Assembly (NCBI GenBank): GCA_009103225.1
Contig: RHPI01000671.1
Location: 43,709 to 103,098, forward strand
Source: Chlorokybus atmophyticus
Lineage: Eukaryota; Streptophyta; Chlorokybophyceae; Chlorokybales; Chlorokybaceae
Reading direction: 5' to 3'
Length of the DNA stretch: 59,390 bases
Positions 1-17,545 of this stretch are shown piece after piece. A program made the translations under genes and the position numbers. The notes beneath the pieces are model-generated. The model was given only the letters and a program-made list of their open reading frames with translations, did no database searches and was not told where the DNA came from. Numbering within the stretch: position 1 is the first letter of the stretch; each line of letters begins with the position of its first letter.

Positions 1-80
<80 letters not shown>
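1..80. repeat. (TC)n microsatellite, cut by window edge
   Basis: Uninterrupted TC dinucleotides from the first base to about position 80. The tract runs off the left edge, so its full length is unknown. A much longer tract of the same motif lies at 16813-17544. Confidence 0.97.
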
Positions 81-84
<4 letters not shown>

Positions 85-311
85 TGCGTGCGTGCGCACA
101 CCTGTCTGATTATGTGCGATTGCTGTGCGTAGGTTGGGAGTGCCAATTGGCACGGTGCTATCTCAACAACAACATCCCAACCAACACCCACAGCAACAGC
201 ATCAAGTGCGCGTTGTCCCGGGGTGGCTCGACGACAACGCCGTCACGACCAGGCATTTTAGACAAAACAAATAGTGCTGATGTAGTTATTTTCATGTCGT
301 TGTGGTATATA

Positions 312-2180
312 TGTAACAGAGTGCTCTACAGGAAGGGTGTGGGGAAGAACTATGGCGTGAACGTGCCGGCGCTGCGGATCGGGGACGTCCCACCCTCTTT
401 GCTGGCGGTATGTGTGTTGAAGTGAACTGAAGTGGTGTGGTCATGTCTCACTGAGTGGTGGCTGCGCACAGCCCACACAACGGAGTGCGCGGAGTTTTGC
501 TGACCACGAAGCAGCCCAGAGTGGTAGTAATACCGCCCGCGCGGCCCTTATGCGAGGGGTGAGTCAACCAACCAGCAAATGTACATTGTTTTGACAGATG
601 CGCTTGCGTGCACGTGCGCTAACATACACAGATGTGCGCACACATGCTCATGTGAACGTGCACGTGCACGCATGCATATGCGCATGCGGATTGCGCAGAG
701 TGTCAGCCTGTGACACCCGCAAGAGTCAACGACACACACGCATGCCTACCCATGCACGTATGCGTGTGTGTTGACTCTTGTGTATGTGTCACAGGCTGTC
801 AGTGAGCGCACTTTGGGGTCGCACCACTCCCCCCGCATGCTAGCAGGCAAGGCACAGCCCCACACTGTGACGCAATCACTCGCGCACTACACAACCTTGC
901 CACAACCCAACCACATCTCACCCGCGCAGCATCCTTGTCGTCGTCGCGCACGGCGTCGCTGAGGTCCTTGCAGAGGTCTCTTGTGCACGCCGCAGAGGAG
1001 CGACCCTCCGCCCTGCGCACGCGCTACCAGGCCCTCAGGTTGGTGGGGGAAGTACACATGCATGACAACAATGTTGGTTGCTGGTGTGACAACATGGCTG
1101 GATGTGAAGTTGTGTGTGTCTAGGATGGAGACTGCGGAGCCGTGGCAGTGGCGACGAGCGGCCAACAAGCAGCTTAAGGAGGTGCTGGGTTATGACTGCG
1201 TCGCAACGTAGTGTAACCCAGCGTATGCTGCATGTGCTTTTTCGACTTACCCACTATGAGTCCAACAGTTATCCAATCGTTGTATACATACATGCGAACT
1301 CTAACCAACATCTGTGTGATGCAGGCACGGCGGGCTCACTTGTTCTCACACCCGTGGTACCCCCGCTTCCACGCCCTTCTCACCACTCAGCCCCCCGCCA
1401 CGTAAGCAACACACACACAGAGAGACAGAAACATACAACCCACTGATTGAAAATATGCACGAGCATGCAAGTGCGTGGGTGGTTGCATTGGCGTGTGTGC
1501 ATATACACACACACGCACACGCACACGCACACGCACACGCACACCTACCTTTACCCACCCACCCCTTATCCCCTGCAGCCCAGCGGAGGTCTCCTTGGCT
1601 CGCGCCGTCCGCCGCGCCCTCGACCACGACCGGCCCGCTCCCAAGCACCACCACCGCAAGACCCACACTACTACCACCACCACCGCCGCCTCCGCAGCCG
1701 CAGCCAAGGGTGGCTTCGGCGCGGCGGAGTTCTACCATGCTTTGCTTGAGGCGGCGGGAGAAGCTGCGGGGGCAGGGGCGGGCCACACTGGAAGGGATGT
1801 GTTGGACGGGGGAGGAGTTGGGTTGGGGGTGGGGAGGGAGAGTGAGTTGTGGGGGAGGGAGAGTGGGTTCGGGAGGGAGAGCGGGATGGGGAGGGAGAGT
1901 GGGATGAGGGGGAGGGGGCGAGGAGGGATGGATAGCCCAAGGATGCAGGTACGAGGTGTCGCTGCTGCTGCTGCTGGGCACGTCTCTCTGTTGGTGCTTA
2001 CGCACGCGCGTGTGCGCACGCTCGCGCGTGTGCCATTATGCCTTGAGCTCAGCTTGTTCCTGCACTTTGCAGAAGATGATGATGTTCATATATGAGGAGT
2101 TGAAGATCCAGCACGAGGATTTTAGACGGTTCTTGCAGGAGAACGACCTGCCCATACCATTTGGACTGAAGCGCAAATGA
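312..2180 (+). CDS. Unrecognised protein, 3' part of a multi-exon gene
   Basis: I do not recognise this family. Exons that join in phase are 930-1038, 1124-1181, 1325-1401, 1579-1948 and 2073-2180 (TGA). A further exon-like block ends at 408 but its phase does not join directly, so a small exon may be missing between 409 and 929. The protein has a basic, tryptophan-containing stretch (PWQWRRAANKQLKE, then HLFSHPWYPRFHALL), an Ala/His/Thr-rich segment, a Gly-Arg-Glu-Ser repeat block, and a conserved-looking C-terminus (IYEELKIQHEDFRRFLQEND, ending FGLKRK). An AATAAA lies at 2270, 90 bases after the stop. It ends 305 bases from the end of VTE1, tail to tail. The start lies upstream or outside the window. 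Confidence 0.6.
1805..1925 (+). repeat. G-rich GGGAGGGAGAGTG repeats inside exon
   Basis: Imperfect tandem repeats of about 20 bases built from GGGAGGGAGAGTG. They encode repeated GRESG units in the last long exon of the unrecognised gene. The many G-runs of three or more make this strand a good G-quadruplex candidate. Confidence 0.85.
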
Positions 2181-2484
2181 CCACGCTGGCTTCACTCACA
2201 GATTGATGCGCGTCGTAATGATTCAATCCTGGATACCAGGAATTGCTTTTCTACAAGAAAGGCCTTTGCAATAAAATTACAGTTATATTATATATATTAA
2301 CACTCATAGATATTGAGTATGTTCATGCAGCAAAATCTGATGCACAACAAGCAGCTCAATCTCTCTGTACAGCACCTTATTGAGTCCTAAAGTCAATCAA
2401 TGAATGTTTTACAGCACGGGATTGAAGATGCATACTCTCTTACTGCCTTTAATCATTATAAACCATTGCGCTGATGTCGCTCCC

Positions 2485-5614
<3,130 letters not shown>

Positions 5615-6176
5615 GGCTGGGCCCAGACCTCCAATACAACCTCCCAACGCAAACGCTACAGCACTGCCGACCACAGCAACGACGACGACCAGAGCCACCT
5701 CACCGCCCGTGACGCATCACGCTGGCTGGGCAGATCCTCAGCGTGACGTGTCACTAAGTTGACGTGGCAGCCACCAACCATATAGGCACGACTTATTAGC
5801 TATCGCAAGTAGCTGTGCTGATATCATTCGGCTACGTGACCATGCGGACAAACCGTTTCCGGTTTAGCGGTTTGCACCGGAACCGCAGTTTGACCTGACC
5901 GTTGAGCGGTTAGTGTGTCGCCGGTGAATCGCGGTCAAGGCAGGCAGCTAAAGGTCGTTTGGTTAAGGTCATAGGTACGAAAATGTCGTTTAGCTGCCGC
6001 AGGTCGTTACGACGTAACGCGGTTAGTGACCCTCACTAGCTCTTTATCTGCTTTGCGCCTGGCGTCGCGCGCTGCGGCGCTGCGGCAAAGGCGCGCGGGC
6101 GGGCATCGCTTGCAGCCAAGTATTCCGTCTCTTCAAAGCGCAAAATAGCAGACTGCTGCAGTGGCAGGCAAGCACG
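5615..6176. promoter_or_regulatory. Shared upstream region of VTE1 (-) and amylase 1 (+)
   Basis: A 562-bp gap separates the two start codons, so it must hold both promoters or parts of them. It contains several CCGGTT/CCGTT words: around 5850-5890, and ACCGTTGAGCGGTTA at 5898-5912. The promoter role is inferred from layout only. No TATA box stands out. Confidence 0.5.
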
Positions 6177-9100
6177 ATGGCGGCGGCGGCGGTGGCAGCG
6201 GCGGTGGCATTGCCACAGCGAGCCTCCCTGTCGTTGGCTTCAGCAAGGCGTCAGCAGTTGGCTGCACCATGCGCCGGCAAGCGGCCTCTCAGGTTCGCAG
6301 CAGGCCTTGCTTGCTGACATGCTTGTTTGCTCGCTCTCTCACTTGCTTGCTTGGCTTGGCTTGGCTTTGATCGCATTGCTAACAGCTTCTGCCAGCTACT
6401 ACTTGGCATCTTGTCTGACTCTGCTAGTGCCTCCAACGCTAGCATTGCGCTTGTGCAGCTGTCGTGCTTGCTGCATCCCCAGCCAACATCCTATCATCTG
6501 GCAGCACCTGCATTGAGCCAGCTTCCCCGCATGCGTCTTGTGCCTGACCGTGTCCTGGTATCACAACCGTACATGTACTCATGCAAACAAGGTGGTGGCC
6601 ATTAGCACCGGTTGTCTGAAATTTCCAAGTTGGGTTCATTGGGTACAAACAATCCGGGCTGTCAAGTCAGAATGCATACGTTTGGCGAGTGCACAGCTGC
6701 AAGAAGGATACACACATAATGACGATGCCGCTGAGCTTGATTTGTCACACAATACAATGCATACAGCTGGTTGACATTGTTGTATGCTTTGAGGCAAGCT
6801 GTTACCGGTAGTTGTTCTCACCTGACATGATACTGGTGCTTCAAGTATATGATGCAGCTGGCAACAACGTTTTCAACAATACCATAGCACAATGGCTCCT
6901 GATTGTGCGTGCATTTCCATGCTGACTCGCTGACTGACACTGTCCTTGCAGTGCCTCCAGACGCTCCATTGTGCGATGCAGCATTGCAGAAGCCCCCTCA
7001 CCATCTATCGCCACAAAGCAACCCGTCGCCCACAACGATGTCATCATGTTCCAGGTCAGTGTTCCACCTCCTCCTGCATTAAGCGTAGAGCAACACTGAT
7101 GCTGAGTGCTTTTGACGTACCGGTTGTGAGTATACCATCAATGTGTTTGATGGCAGGGTTTCAACTGGGAGTCTTGCAACCACGGCAAGTGGTACGATGT
7201 CCTGCAGAAGTGTGCAGAAGACCTTGGCCAGAGCGGCATTAGTGACATCTGGCTGCCACCTCCCTCACGCTCAGTTGCCAAGCAGGGTAAGGCATCCAGC
7301 TTGCTTATATGTAATATGTCTTTTGTTTTGCAATGTGCTCTGTTCCAGCCTACCGGTCATCAAGCTGCAGGATGGTGCACAGATTTGGCAATGCATTCTG
7401 TTGTACGAATGTCGCCAGATGTATGGGTAGTAGAAAACACTGGTATATCAATGACAATGCCATGCATTAAAGCACTGCCTCTCGTTATGACAGGTTACCT
7501 GCCAACCCAGCTGTACAACCTGAACGATTGCTCGTATGGCAACGAGGGTCAGCTGAGAGCACTGATCAAGGCGCTGCACGACAACAATGTCAGGGCTGTC
7601 GCAGATATCGTCATCAACCACAGATGCGCAGACTATCAGGTGAGGGTGGACACTTGTTGATAATCATGCAAAACACCGTGTCCCAACCAGTTAGCAATGG
7701 GGACACGCTGTGCGTATGTTGCATAGTTGGACGGACGCTATCAAGCATGTTGTGCTGGAGAATTGTCTGTGATTACAATGATTGATGTTCTTTGTGTTTC
7801 AGGACGATCGTGGCGTGTGGAGCGTTTTTGAGGGAGGCACTGCTGATGATCGCTTGGATTGGGGACCGTGGGCAATTGCTAAACACGACGAGTTTGGCAG
7901 CGGCGAGGGAAATGTAAGCAGAGGCGCCAATTGCATAACCAGCTGCAACTGTTCTTCTGTAGTCTATCACATCGTTGCTACAGTATGTCAACGTTGGGTG
8001 GATATGTGGACGAGTCTGCAACATCAATGCAACACCGGGTATGGACCTGAGCTCATAGGGGCGTTGCATGGCAGGCTGACACAGGAGAGGACTATGGCGC
8101 TGCCCCTGATATTGACCACAAGAATGAGAAAGTTCAGCAGGTCAGTTCACAACACACAAAGCACGGAATAAAATATAGCAAAGGCTTCGAGCTGTAGTCT
8201 GATTATCCACATGCACGCAGGATCTGATTGAGTGGATGAAGTGGTTGAAGCAAGAGGTTGGGTTTGACGGCTGGCGCTTCGACTTTGTGAAGGGTTATGC
8301 CAGCTGGGCCGTGGGCCTGTACTGCGAGAAGACCGACCCGGCGTTTTCCGTCGGCGAATACTGGACCAACTGCATTTATGGAGACAACGGCCTGGACTAC
8401 AACCAAGGTGAGCGTGAGACAGTTCAGCTATAACATGTTTGTTCCGCACTGTGCAGCATGCATTCAGGTTGAGGTAGCAAGCTGGCGTGCATGTGTCTTG
8501 TTGTGTACGTTACTCAACCTGTGCCTCCTTTGCATGCAGATCACCACCGCCAGCAACTTTGTGATTGGATCAGCGGTACCAATGGGCGCAGCACAGCTTT
8601 TGACTTTACCACCAAGGGCATTCTGCAGGTGACGCACATGCTGTTGAAGCAAGATTGTGTATTCTGGCAGCGTCTTGCAAGTCTCACTCCATGCAATGCG
8701 CAGCAAGCTGTTCACAACGAGTACTGGAGGCTGAAAGACCAGAGCGGCAAGCCTTCGGGGTTGATCGGATGGTGGCCCTCAAAGGCGGTGACATTCCTGG
8801 ACAATCATGATACAGGGTCCACACAGGTACCTGTCATTTCTATGCACACGAACTACTTCATGATTGCTGCAGGGTGTCATTTCTTGCTTGCAACTCTCAC
8901 AATGCTATATGGCAGGCTCATTGGCCGTTCCCTGGAGACAAAGTGATGGTTGGCTATGCATACATCTTGACACACCCCGGCATTCCTTGCGTGGTATGTG
9001 CGCATTGTTGCATTGGCCTGCCTGCGAACAACCATTTACAAGAGCTGCTGTGCAGTTTTACGACCACTTTTACGATTGGAATTTGCGCGATCCTATCCGT

Positions 9101-9503
9101 GCGCTGATTGCCGCCCGCAAATTGAGCGGTGTCCACGCCGAAAGCCCGGTAACAACCTACACTGACTCGCTCTGCCACACCACTGCAATACCAAATGGCA
9201 CAAAGTACTGATAAGCAATGACAGGTCTCAATCCTGGCCGCCGAAGCTGACCTGTACATGGCAAACATTGATGACAAATTGATGGTGAAGCTGGGACCAA
9301 GGTACTGACTCGCTTATAGACCTGTTCGCACTTGGTGGTGCCACTCTATATCAGTAAACGTATGCTGGTCGTGCGCAAGCACATAACAGCTGTAACTCAA
9401 CAGTTGTATGTTGTCCAGGCACGACCTTGGCCACCTTGCCCCTGATGGCGGCTGGGAGTCTGTGGCATGGGGCAACGACTACTGCGTGTGGAAGAAGAAG
9501 TGA
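6177..9503 (+). CDS. Alpha-amylase 1, GH13, predicted plastid
   Basis: Endo-acting alpha-1,4-glucan hydrolase for starch. Thirteen exons: 6177-6292, 6952-7054, 7157-7286, 7494-7639, 7803-7913, 8075-8140, 8221-8407, 8540-8628, 8704-8826, 8916-8993, 9056-9148, 9225-9301 and 9419-9503. Total 1404 nt, 467 aa. GH13 motifs are intact: DIVINH (region I), nucleophile D245 in [10 protein letters not shown], acid/base E270 in SVGEYW, and D352 in [11 protein letters not shown]. The plant C-terminal beta domain follows ([19 protein letters not shown]). The first about 55 residues are Ala/Ser/Arg-rich with SRRSIVRC, typical of a plastid transit peptide. There is no CBM45 domain, unlike the long plastid AMY3 of land plants. 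A second copy with the same exon plan starts at 12147. Confidence 0.95.
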
Positions 9504-10214
9504 GGCACCTTTGTGCACCCAACTCGCATGCACACTCTAGCGCTTGCGTAAAGGGGCAATATTATGTGCTAAGCAGAGAGTTTTGTTTGCAACCCTTGAT
9601 ATAACACGAGAATTGTATAGTGCAGGCGAGTACGGACACGGGCACTGACATTGTTGCCCAAGTAACCATATTCCTCGCTGTCTCTCACAGTATGCTGCAA
9701 CTTGCACATGTCGCTTGCAGCTTGCCATGCTCATCACTGACCGGATGTTGTAGCTTGTAAGGCCTAGTGTGACAGGCATTACAAAACATCCTACTATAGA
9801 GCATCAACTTTTAGGGCGTGTGTATTCTGCAGCACAAATTGATGTCACCTGCAAGCACTGCAAGTTGAAGTGGATTATAACTCTGCATGACGAGTGGATA
9901 TGGCTTTGTTGACTGCAGTATATGATGCAATATTAGGTTGAGCGAGCGCGCGGCGGCCTCATATGCCATGACGTTTACAGTCTGCGTGAAGATTCATTAA
10001 GTTGGTCAATTGTACATGGGTTGATGGGCTTGTGCAACTTGAGTGCGGGTGTCAAGTGTATACACCTACTATTATGGTCAATCCCTCTCAGCCTTTACAC
10101 GAATCATCAGCAGCTGGTATCGTATTTTATTGGAGTGCCCCGATTCTTGTACAATCTCCCTAGCCCGTCTCCTATGTTTGGAATACAAACCACAAGTGGA
10201 GGGTATATACATGA

Positions 10215-10513
10215 GGGGGGGGGGGGGGNNNNNNNNNNNNNNNNNNNNNNNNNNNNNNNNNNNNNNNNNNNNNNNNNNNNNNNNNNNNNNNNNNNNNNNN
10301 NNNNNNNNNNNNNNNNNNNNNNNNNNNNNNNNNNNNNNNNNNNNNNNNNNNNNNNNNNNNNNNNNNNNNNNNNNNNNNNNNNNNNNNNNNNNNNNNNNNN
10401 NNNNNNNNNNNNNNNNNNNNNNNNNNNNNNNNNNNNNNNNNNNNNNNNNNNNNNNNNNNNNNNNNNNNNNNNNNNNNNNNNNNNNNNNNNNNNNNNNNNN
10501 NNNNNNNNNGGGG
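10215..10513. other. Assembly gap inside a poly-G run
   Basis: 281 N bases (10229-10509), flanked by 14 G on the left and 4 G on the right. The gap probably marks a G homopolymer or G-rich repeat the assembler could not resolve. The gap length may be nominal. Confidence 0.97.
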
Positions 10514-11246
10514 TTATGAAAACATGATTATGACTATTATCTACTATTATCTCAGCAATCGGTATTAAAACCTTGCTAACGTTCATGCTGTCAACTGGGC
10601 GGTAACTCAGTTGGCTTGTCGCGTTGAATAAACATCATAATCAGGCCTCTGATGTGCATTTGTCATGTCGATGCATGTCAAGCATTGTCAGCGTGTTGCA
10701 ACACGAATAACACACAAACAATACACATTTAAGCAACTGAGGCATACAAGTTGACCCATATATTGCATCATCGACTTTTGGTATATACATTTGTTCTATC
10801 ACTTAGTATAGCAAAAAGTGGATACATCGCCTATTTGTAATAGTATCAAATGACAACTACCATATGTGAATAGCTGCATAGTCTTGAAAAGCATAACAAA
10901 TGCATAACTTCAAAATCTTTGGCTACAATCTTATATTATATTCTTGGATTATAATAACTAGTGCACTCAAACAATAGTGATATCTGCATGCACGATGTCA
11001 AGCGCAAGCATGCTGCTTATTATTTACACAATGTCGTAGTTATTGGTGCTATTGCATATTACAATATGTAAAGCTTAACTTACCTATTTATGTTCAAGTT
11101 TATACCGAAAGTTATTGACACATAGTGCTCCACACATGAATCAACCATCATGCAATGTCAACATCCATGGTTCGCTGAACAAATACTTAGAAGCAATATC
11201 ATGCTTTTGAGCACTGAAATGCTGTGGGCCATGCACCTGAACTGAC

Positions 11247-11384
11247 CTTGGTGAGAAGCCACAGCTGCTGGCTTCTGAAAAAGACCTCCTTTGACAGCCT
11301 GATGCAATCATGCATTTTGTCATCTTGCGAGAGCGATGTCTCCCTTCGCGAGCCGGATGACGTCGTCGCCCATGCCGTTGACAT
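11247..11384 (-). CDS. Orphan first-exon-like reading frame
   Basis: An ATG at 11384 opens 46 codons (MSTAWATTSSGSRRETSLSQ, then DDKMHDCIRLSKEVF and so on to WLLTK). These end exactly at an AAG|GTCAGT donor. The N-terminus looks like a plastid or mitochondrial leader. I could not find a following exon on the minus strand before the gap at 10.5 kb: the next acceptor, 33 bases on, gives a stop. It may be the start of a gene interrupted by the gap, a relic, or chance. Its position upstream of amylase 2 would fit the head-to-head pattern of this window. Confidence 0.25.
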
Positions 11385-12146
11385 CGCCTATGCAAGTACG
11401 TCGCTGACTGACGACGTGACCTGCAACCCGCGCGCCGCGAAGGAAACTTAACCGCGGTTCCGTTTCACAACCGCAACCGTCATCGACAAGAGCATAAAGT
11501 ACGGTACCCGTTATGCCAGAAGTCAGCCTTCAGTTCATACACATGTACAGGCCTGTCTAGGCCTACTCGCAGTGCGTTCAAATTTAGTTTTCATCAAAAA
11601 CCATAATTCCATCATTGAAAGACTTGCGACGTCGTCCTTGGACGGTTTCACGTCAACTCGGCGCAGTGAAAACCGTAGTGGATCCATTTTCCACTGATGT
11701 TTGGGCCTTTCACACAATGCAATGAATGCACGCCCTTCAACGATCCCTCCTTGCGTGTCAGAAGGCTAAAATACAACCAACAAAAGGTGGCCAATGTCAT
11801 GACCGCGCTCACTCTAAATTCTCATCTATTTCATCACGGCAGTTGCACCACTTAAGTTGCTCGCCGGGTAAACGGTACTGTGCTGGTAATGTACGGTCCA
11901 CCAGACCGGAACGACGGTTAAGGTCGGTCTTTAAACGTTACACCAAACCCGCGACGTGCCCCTGCCTGCGAAAGCACTTGCAAAGACTAGATTCTCGACG
12001 GACCAGGGACGCGCGCTGCAGCGGAGTAGGAAACGCCGCACCCGGGCGGACGCTCTGCACATCTCGCATTTTGCAATGCTCTCTTCAAAGCAGAGCCCAA
12101 AACAACCTTACGCCTGCTTGCTGGAAAGTAGTGCTGGTTGTTGGCG

Positions 12147-15100
12147 ATGGCGATGGCGATGGCGACGGCGATGGCGGCGGTGGCAGGAGCTGCTGGGGTG
12201 GCAACGGTGGCACCGCTGCAGCGTGGCAGCTCTGTTCCCTCCTCCTCGAAGAACCTCGCAGCGTCGGCGCCATGCGTGTCGACAAGGCGGTCCTCCGCTG
12301 TCACCACCAGGTGGTTGTGGCTTGCGCACAGCAAGCGCTGCTGTCCGTCGGCTGCCTGCATTGTTTGTGAGGTGTGGTCGCAAGGCTTGTCGCAAAGATC
12401 TCGCTGCAGCAGCAAGCAGCAGTCACACATTTGAGCACTCAGCTTCACCAAGCTGACTTGAAGGCGGAACAGACAGCCCGTTCATTGGTTTCCTTGAGCG
12501 GAGCAGGACCAGCTGCTGTTGCATTTCACTAGCTGTTTACCCTCCTATAGATATGCAAACGGTGCACTGCCCAGCCCTTTGCCACGCGGTCTATGCACGC
12601 TATAGATGCTTACGTTTGCATGGAGCTTGTGTACACGTCCTTCCGTTGCATTTCCAATACTGCATTAGGCCATGCACCTTTGACTTAGAGACATGTTTTC
12701 TCACGGGTTGGTTGCGTGTCTCTCAGGGCACTGCCAGCCGGTAAGCGGCGGTTGACTCGCTGCACCGCCACAGTGCCGCTCCCAATCCCAGGTGCCGGCG
12801 AGGTGGCTGCCGCAGCGGCCGCAGCTGTTACTGTGGGCAAGGTCGTTGAAGCTTTGACCCCGTCCGAAAGGCCTCCGCCCCTCGACAACAAGCACATCGT
12901 CATGATGCAGGTATAGGCTGGTTTCAGTGACTGTTTGCGAGGTTCAGCAGTGGAAGCCTGGCTTGGCATGCACTTTGGCAAGCTGTTTGGATTTGCACAG
13001 CATTGATGCAGCATGCATGCAATGCCTGTTGACGATGCTGAGACATGAATGTATCATTACTGCGGGCACTCGCCGCAGGGCTTCAACTGGGAGTCTTGCA
13101 ACCACAAGACCGGGTGGTACAACGTTCTGGAAAAGTGCGCTGAGAAACTTGGTCAGATGGGAGTTACGGATGTCTGGCTGCCTCCACCTTCCCGATCGGT
13201 GGCCAAGCAAGGTGCTTTACCACACCTCTTGCCGCAATGCATCATTGGTTGGGCCCCCCCCCCCCCCCCCGGGGGGGGGGGGGGGGGGGGGGGGCATCCA
13301 GCAGCCTGTGTGTGGCTGAATGACGCTGCTGCGCAGGGTACCTGCCTACTCAACTGTACAACTTGAACGACTCTTCGTATGGCGACGAGAAGGGCTTAAG
13401 GAGCCTCATCAGCACATTCCACAAGAATGGCATCCGTGCTGTTGCTGACATTGTGATCAACCATAGGTGTGCAGACTTCCAGGTCAGTGGAAAATGAAAA
13501 GGCCAAGAGGGATCATGGTACACCGTGCATCTTCAGACAAGCTAAATGCGCTGCGTGCTGGCAGGACTCACGTGGTGTATGGAGTGTCTTTGAGGGCGGT
13601 ACGCCAGATGAGCGCCTTGATTGGGGCCCCTGGGCCATCGCTAAACATGATCCCTTCTCAGATCAGACTGGCAATGTAAGCCAGTTTATTGTTCACAACA
13701 ACCTGTTCAAGTGTCAGTTGGCAAGCATTCAGTTGGAGACTGTGCTTACTGCCAAGCTAACATGTTGCAGGCTGACACTGGTGAGGACTATGGCGCTGCT
13801 CCCGATATTGACCACACCAACGAGCGAGTGCAGAAGGTGAGTCACTTGCATGACTTAAGGGACAACATGTGTTGTCCCACGCTCCTGTCAAGCTTCATGT
13901 AATGCACTTCGAGGACATTCAGCTCGCGAATGAGTGAAAGTGACTTGGTTTCTGACAGAGTGTTTTGTTGTCAATGTTGTCGCAGGACTTGATTGAATGG
14001 ATGAACTGGATGCGCGAGGACGTGGGATTTGACGGCTGGCGTTTGGACTTTGTGAAGGGTTATGCAGGATGGATTGTCAAGATGTACATGGACGCCACCA
14101 AGCCCCACTTTGTTGTGGGAGAGCTGTGGAACAATATGGTCTATGATGACAGCGGCTTGGCCTACAACCAGGGTGCGGGCAATCACCCAACCTTTCGCAT
14201 GCAGGCTGCACGTGCGACTAATGTGCTGACCTCTTCCAACCTCGCAGATGGTGCCCGGCAAGAGCTTTGCAGCTGGATCGATACCACTGACGGCCGCAGC
14301 GGAGCCTTTGACTTCCCCACCAAGGGCATACTACAGGTTAGTCACTGAAGTCAGCGGAGCCTTAACTTGCCTACATGGTCTGTTTTGGTTGGACCTGACC
14401 ATGCACATCGCTGTGGACAGGAGGCTGTCAACAACCAGTACTGGCGGCTCCGCGATCAAAGCGGCAAGCCCCCAGGCTTGATGGGCTGGTGGCCTTCAAA
14501 GTCAGTGACGTTCATTGACAACCACGACACTGGCTCCTCACAGGTATGGTATTATGACCCACATGCACATAGCACCCATAAAGGCAGGACTGGCTGCTGT
14601 TTGGGTCAGCATGTTGCATAGCAACTTGCAATGTGACTCCTCTGGCCCATGCTAACAAGTCTTGTATGGCAGCAACATTGGCCGTTCCCCGGTGACAAAG
14701 TGATGGCCGGGTATGCCTACATCCTGACACATCCCGGTGTTCCTTGCCTGGTAAGCAACCAGGCCATCGTGGAAGCTAGTACAGCCTTGGCTTTTGCCTT
14801 TGCCCTAACTAAGCATTTCGTGCTGCAACCAGTTCTATGATCACGCCTTCGACTGGGGACTTTGGGACCAGCTCAAGGCGCTGGTGGCAGTGCGCAAGAA
14901 CAATGGCTTGCATGCTGAAAGCAAGGTACTTCCCCTCTCATGTCCGCCTCAGAGCCTCTTGTAAGGGATGCAGGCTCGTGGACTCATATATGACTGTGCT
15001 TGCAGCCTCACATCTATCTTAGCGATGCTGACTGCTACATGGCCTGCATTGACGAGAAAGTGGTTGTCAAGTTGGGACCCAGGTAATACTGCCATGCCTT

Positions 15101-15341
15101 GTGTCATCTTCTGTCTCTGACAAGGCAACAGCAAGAAAGGCAAACTCAGCGATGCATTACGCATAAACTGCAGCTATGTACTTGCATGTGAAGGTATGCT
15201 AAACGAGTGCGGCTTTACTGAGATTACCAACACTGCTGCGTTGTTGATTGTAGGATGGATTTGGGCGCAAACACTCCGGATGCCAGCTGGGAGGCTGTGG
15301 CCTTTGGCAAGGACTACTGCGTGTGGCAGAAGAAGAAGTAA
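12147..15341 (+). CDS. Alpha-amylase 2, GH13, predicted plastid
   Basis: Tandem paralogue of amylase 1. Thirteen exons: 12147-12310, 12727-12910, 13079-13211, 13337-13482, 13565-13675, 13771-13836, 13986-14172, 14248-14336, 14421-14543, 14673-14750, 14833-14925, 15006-15082 and 15254-15341. Total 1539 nt, 512 aa. Exons 4-12 have exactly the same lengths and phases as in amylase 1. Catalytic residues are intact: D289 ([10 protein letters not shown]), E314 (VVGELW) and D396 ([11 protein letters not shown]). The N-terminus is longer and Ala/Ser/Thr-rich, with a likely transit peptide ending near RRLTRC. An Ala-rich, Val/Pro-containing linker precedes the barrel. Intron 3 carries a C17G24 homopolymer palindrome. 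CTGTAAT, a Chlamydomonas-like polyadenylation word, occurs about 210 bases after the stop; this is weak evidence. Confidence 0.95.
13254..13294. repeat. C17-G24 homopolymer palindrome
   Basis: Seventeen C run directly into twenty-four G inside intron 3 of amylase 2. It is a perfect 34-bp palindrome. It could form a hairpin, or it could be an assembly join between a poly-C and a poly-G read end. Confidence 0.9.

Positions 15342-17545
<2,204 letters not shown>

Larger units (their letters stand above)
9504..12146. other. Intergenic region between the two amylase genes
   Basis: Amylase 1 3' flank, an assembly gap (10229-10509), an AT-richer stretch (about 10620-11150), one orphan exon-like frame on the minus strand (11247-11384), and the upstream region of amylase 2. 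The last part has CCG/GGTT-type words near 11450-11470 (AACCGCGGTTCC) and at 11911-11920 (ACGACGGTTA). I see no other gene. Confidence 0.7.

Noticed and set aside
10600-10670. tRNA-like D-arm word (TAACTCAGTTGGC)
   Set aside because: No matching T-arm box B, no acceptor pairing and no plausible anticodon stem downstream.
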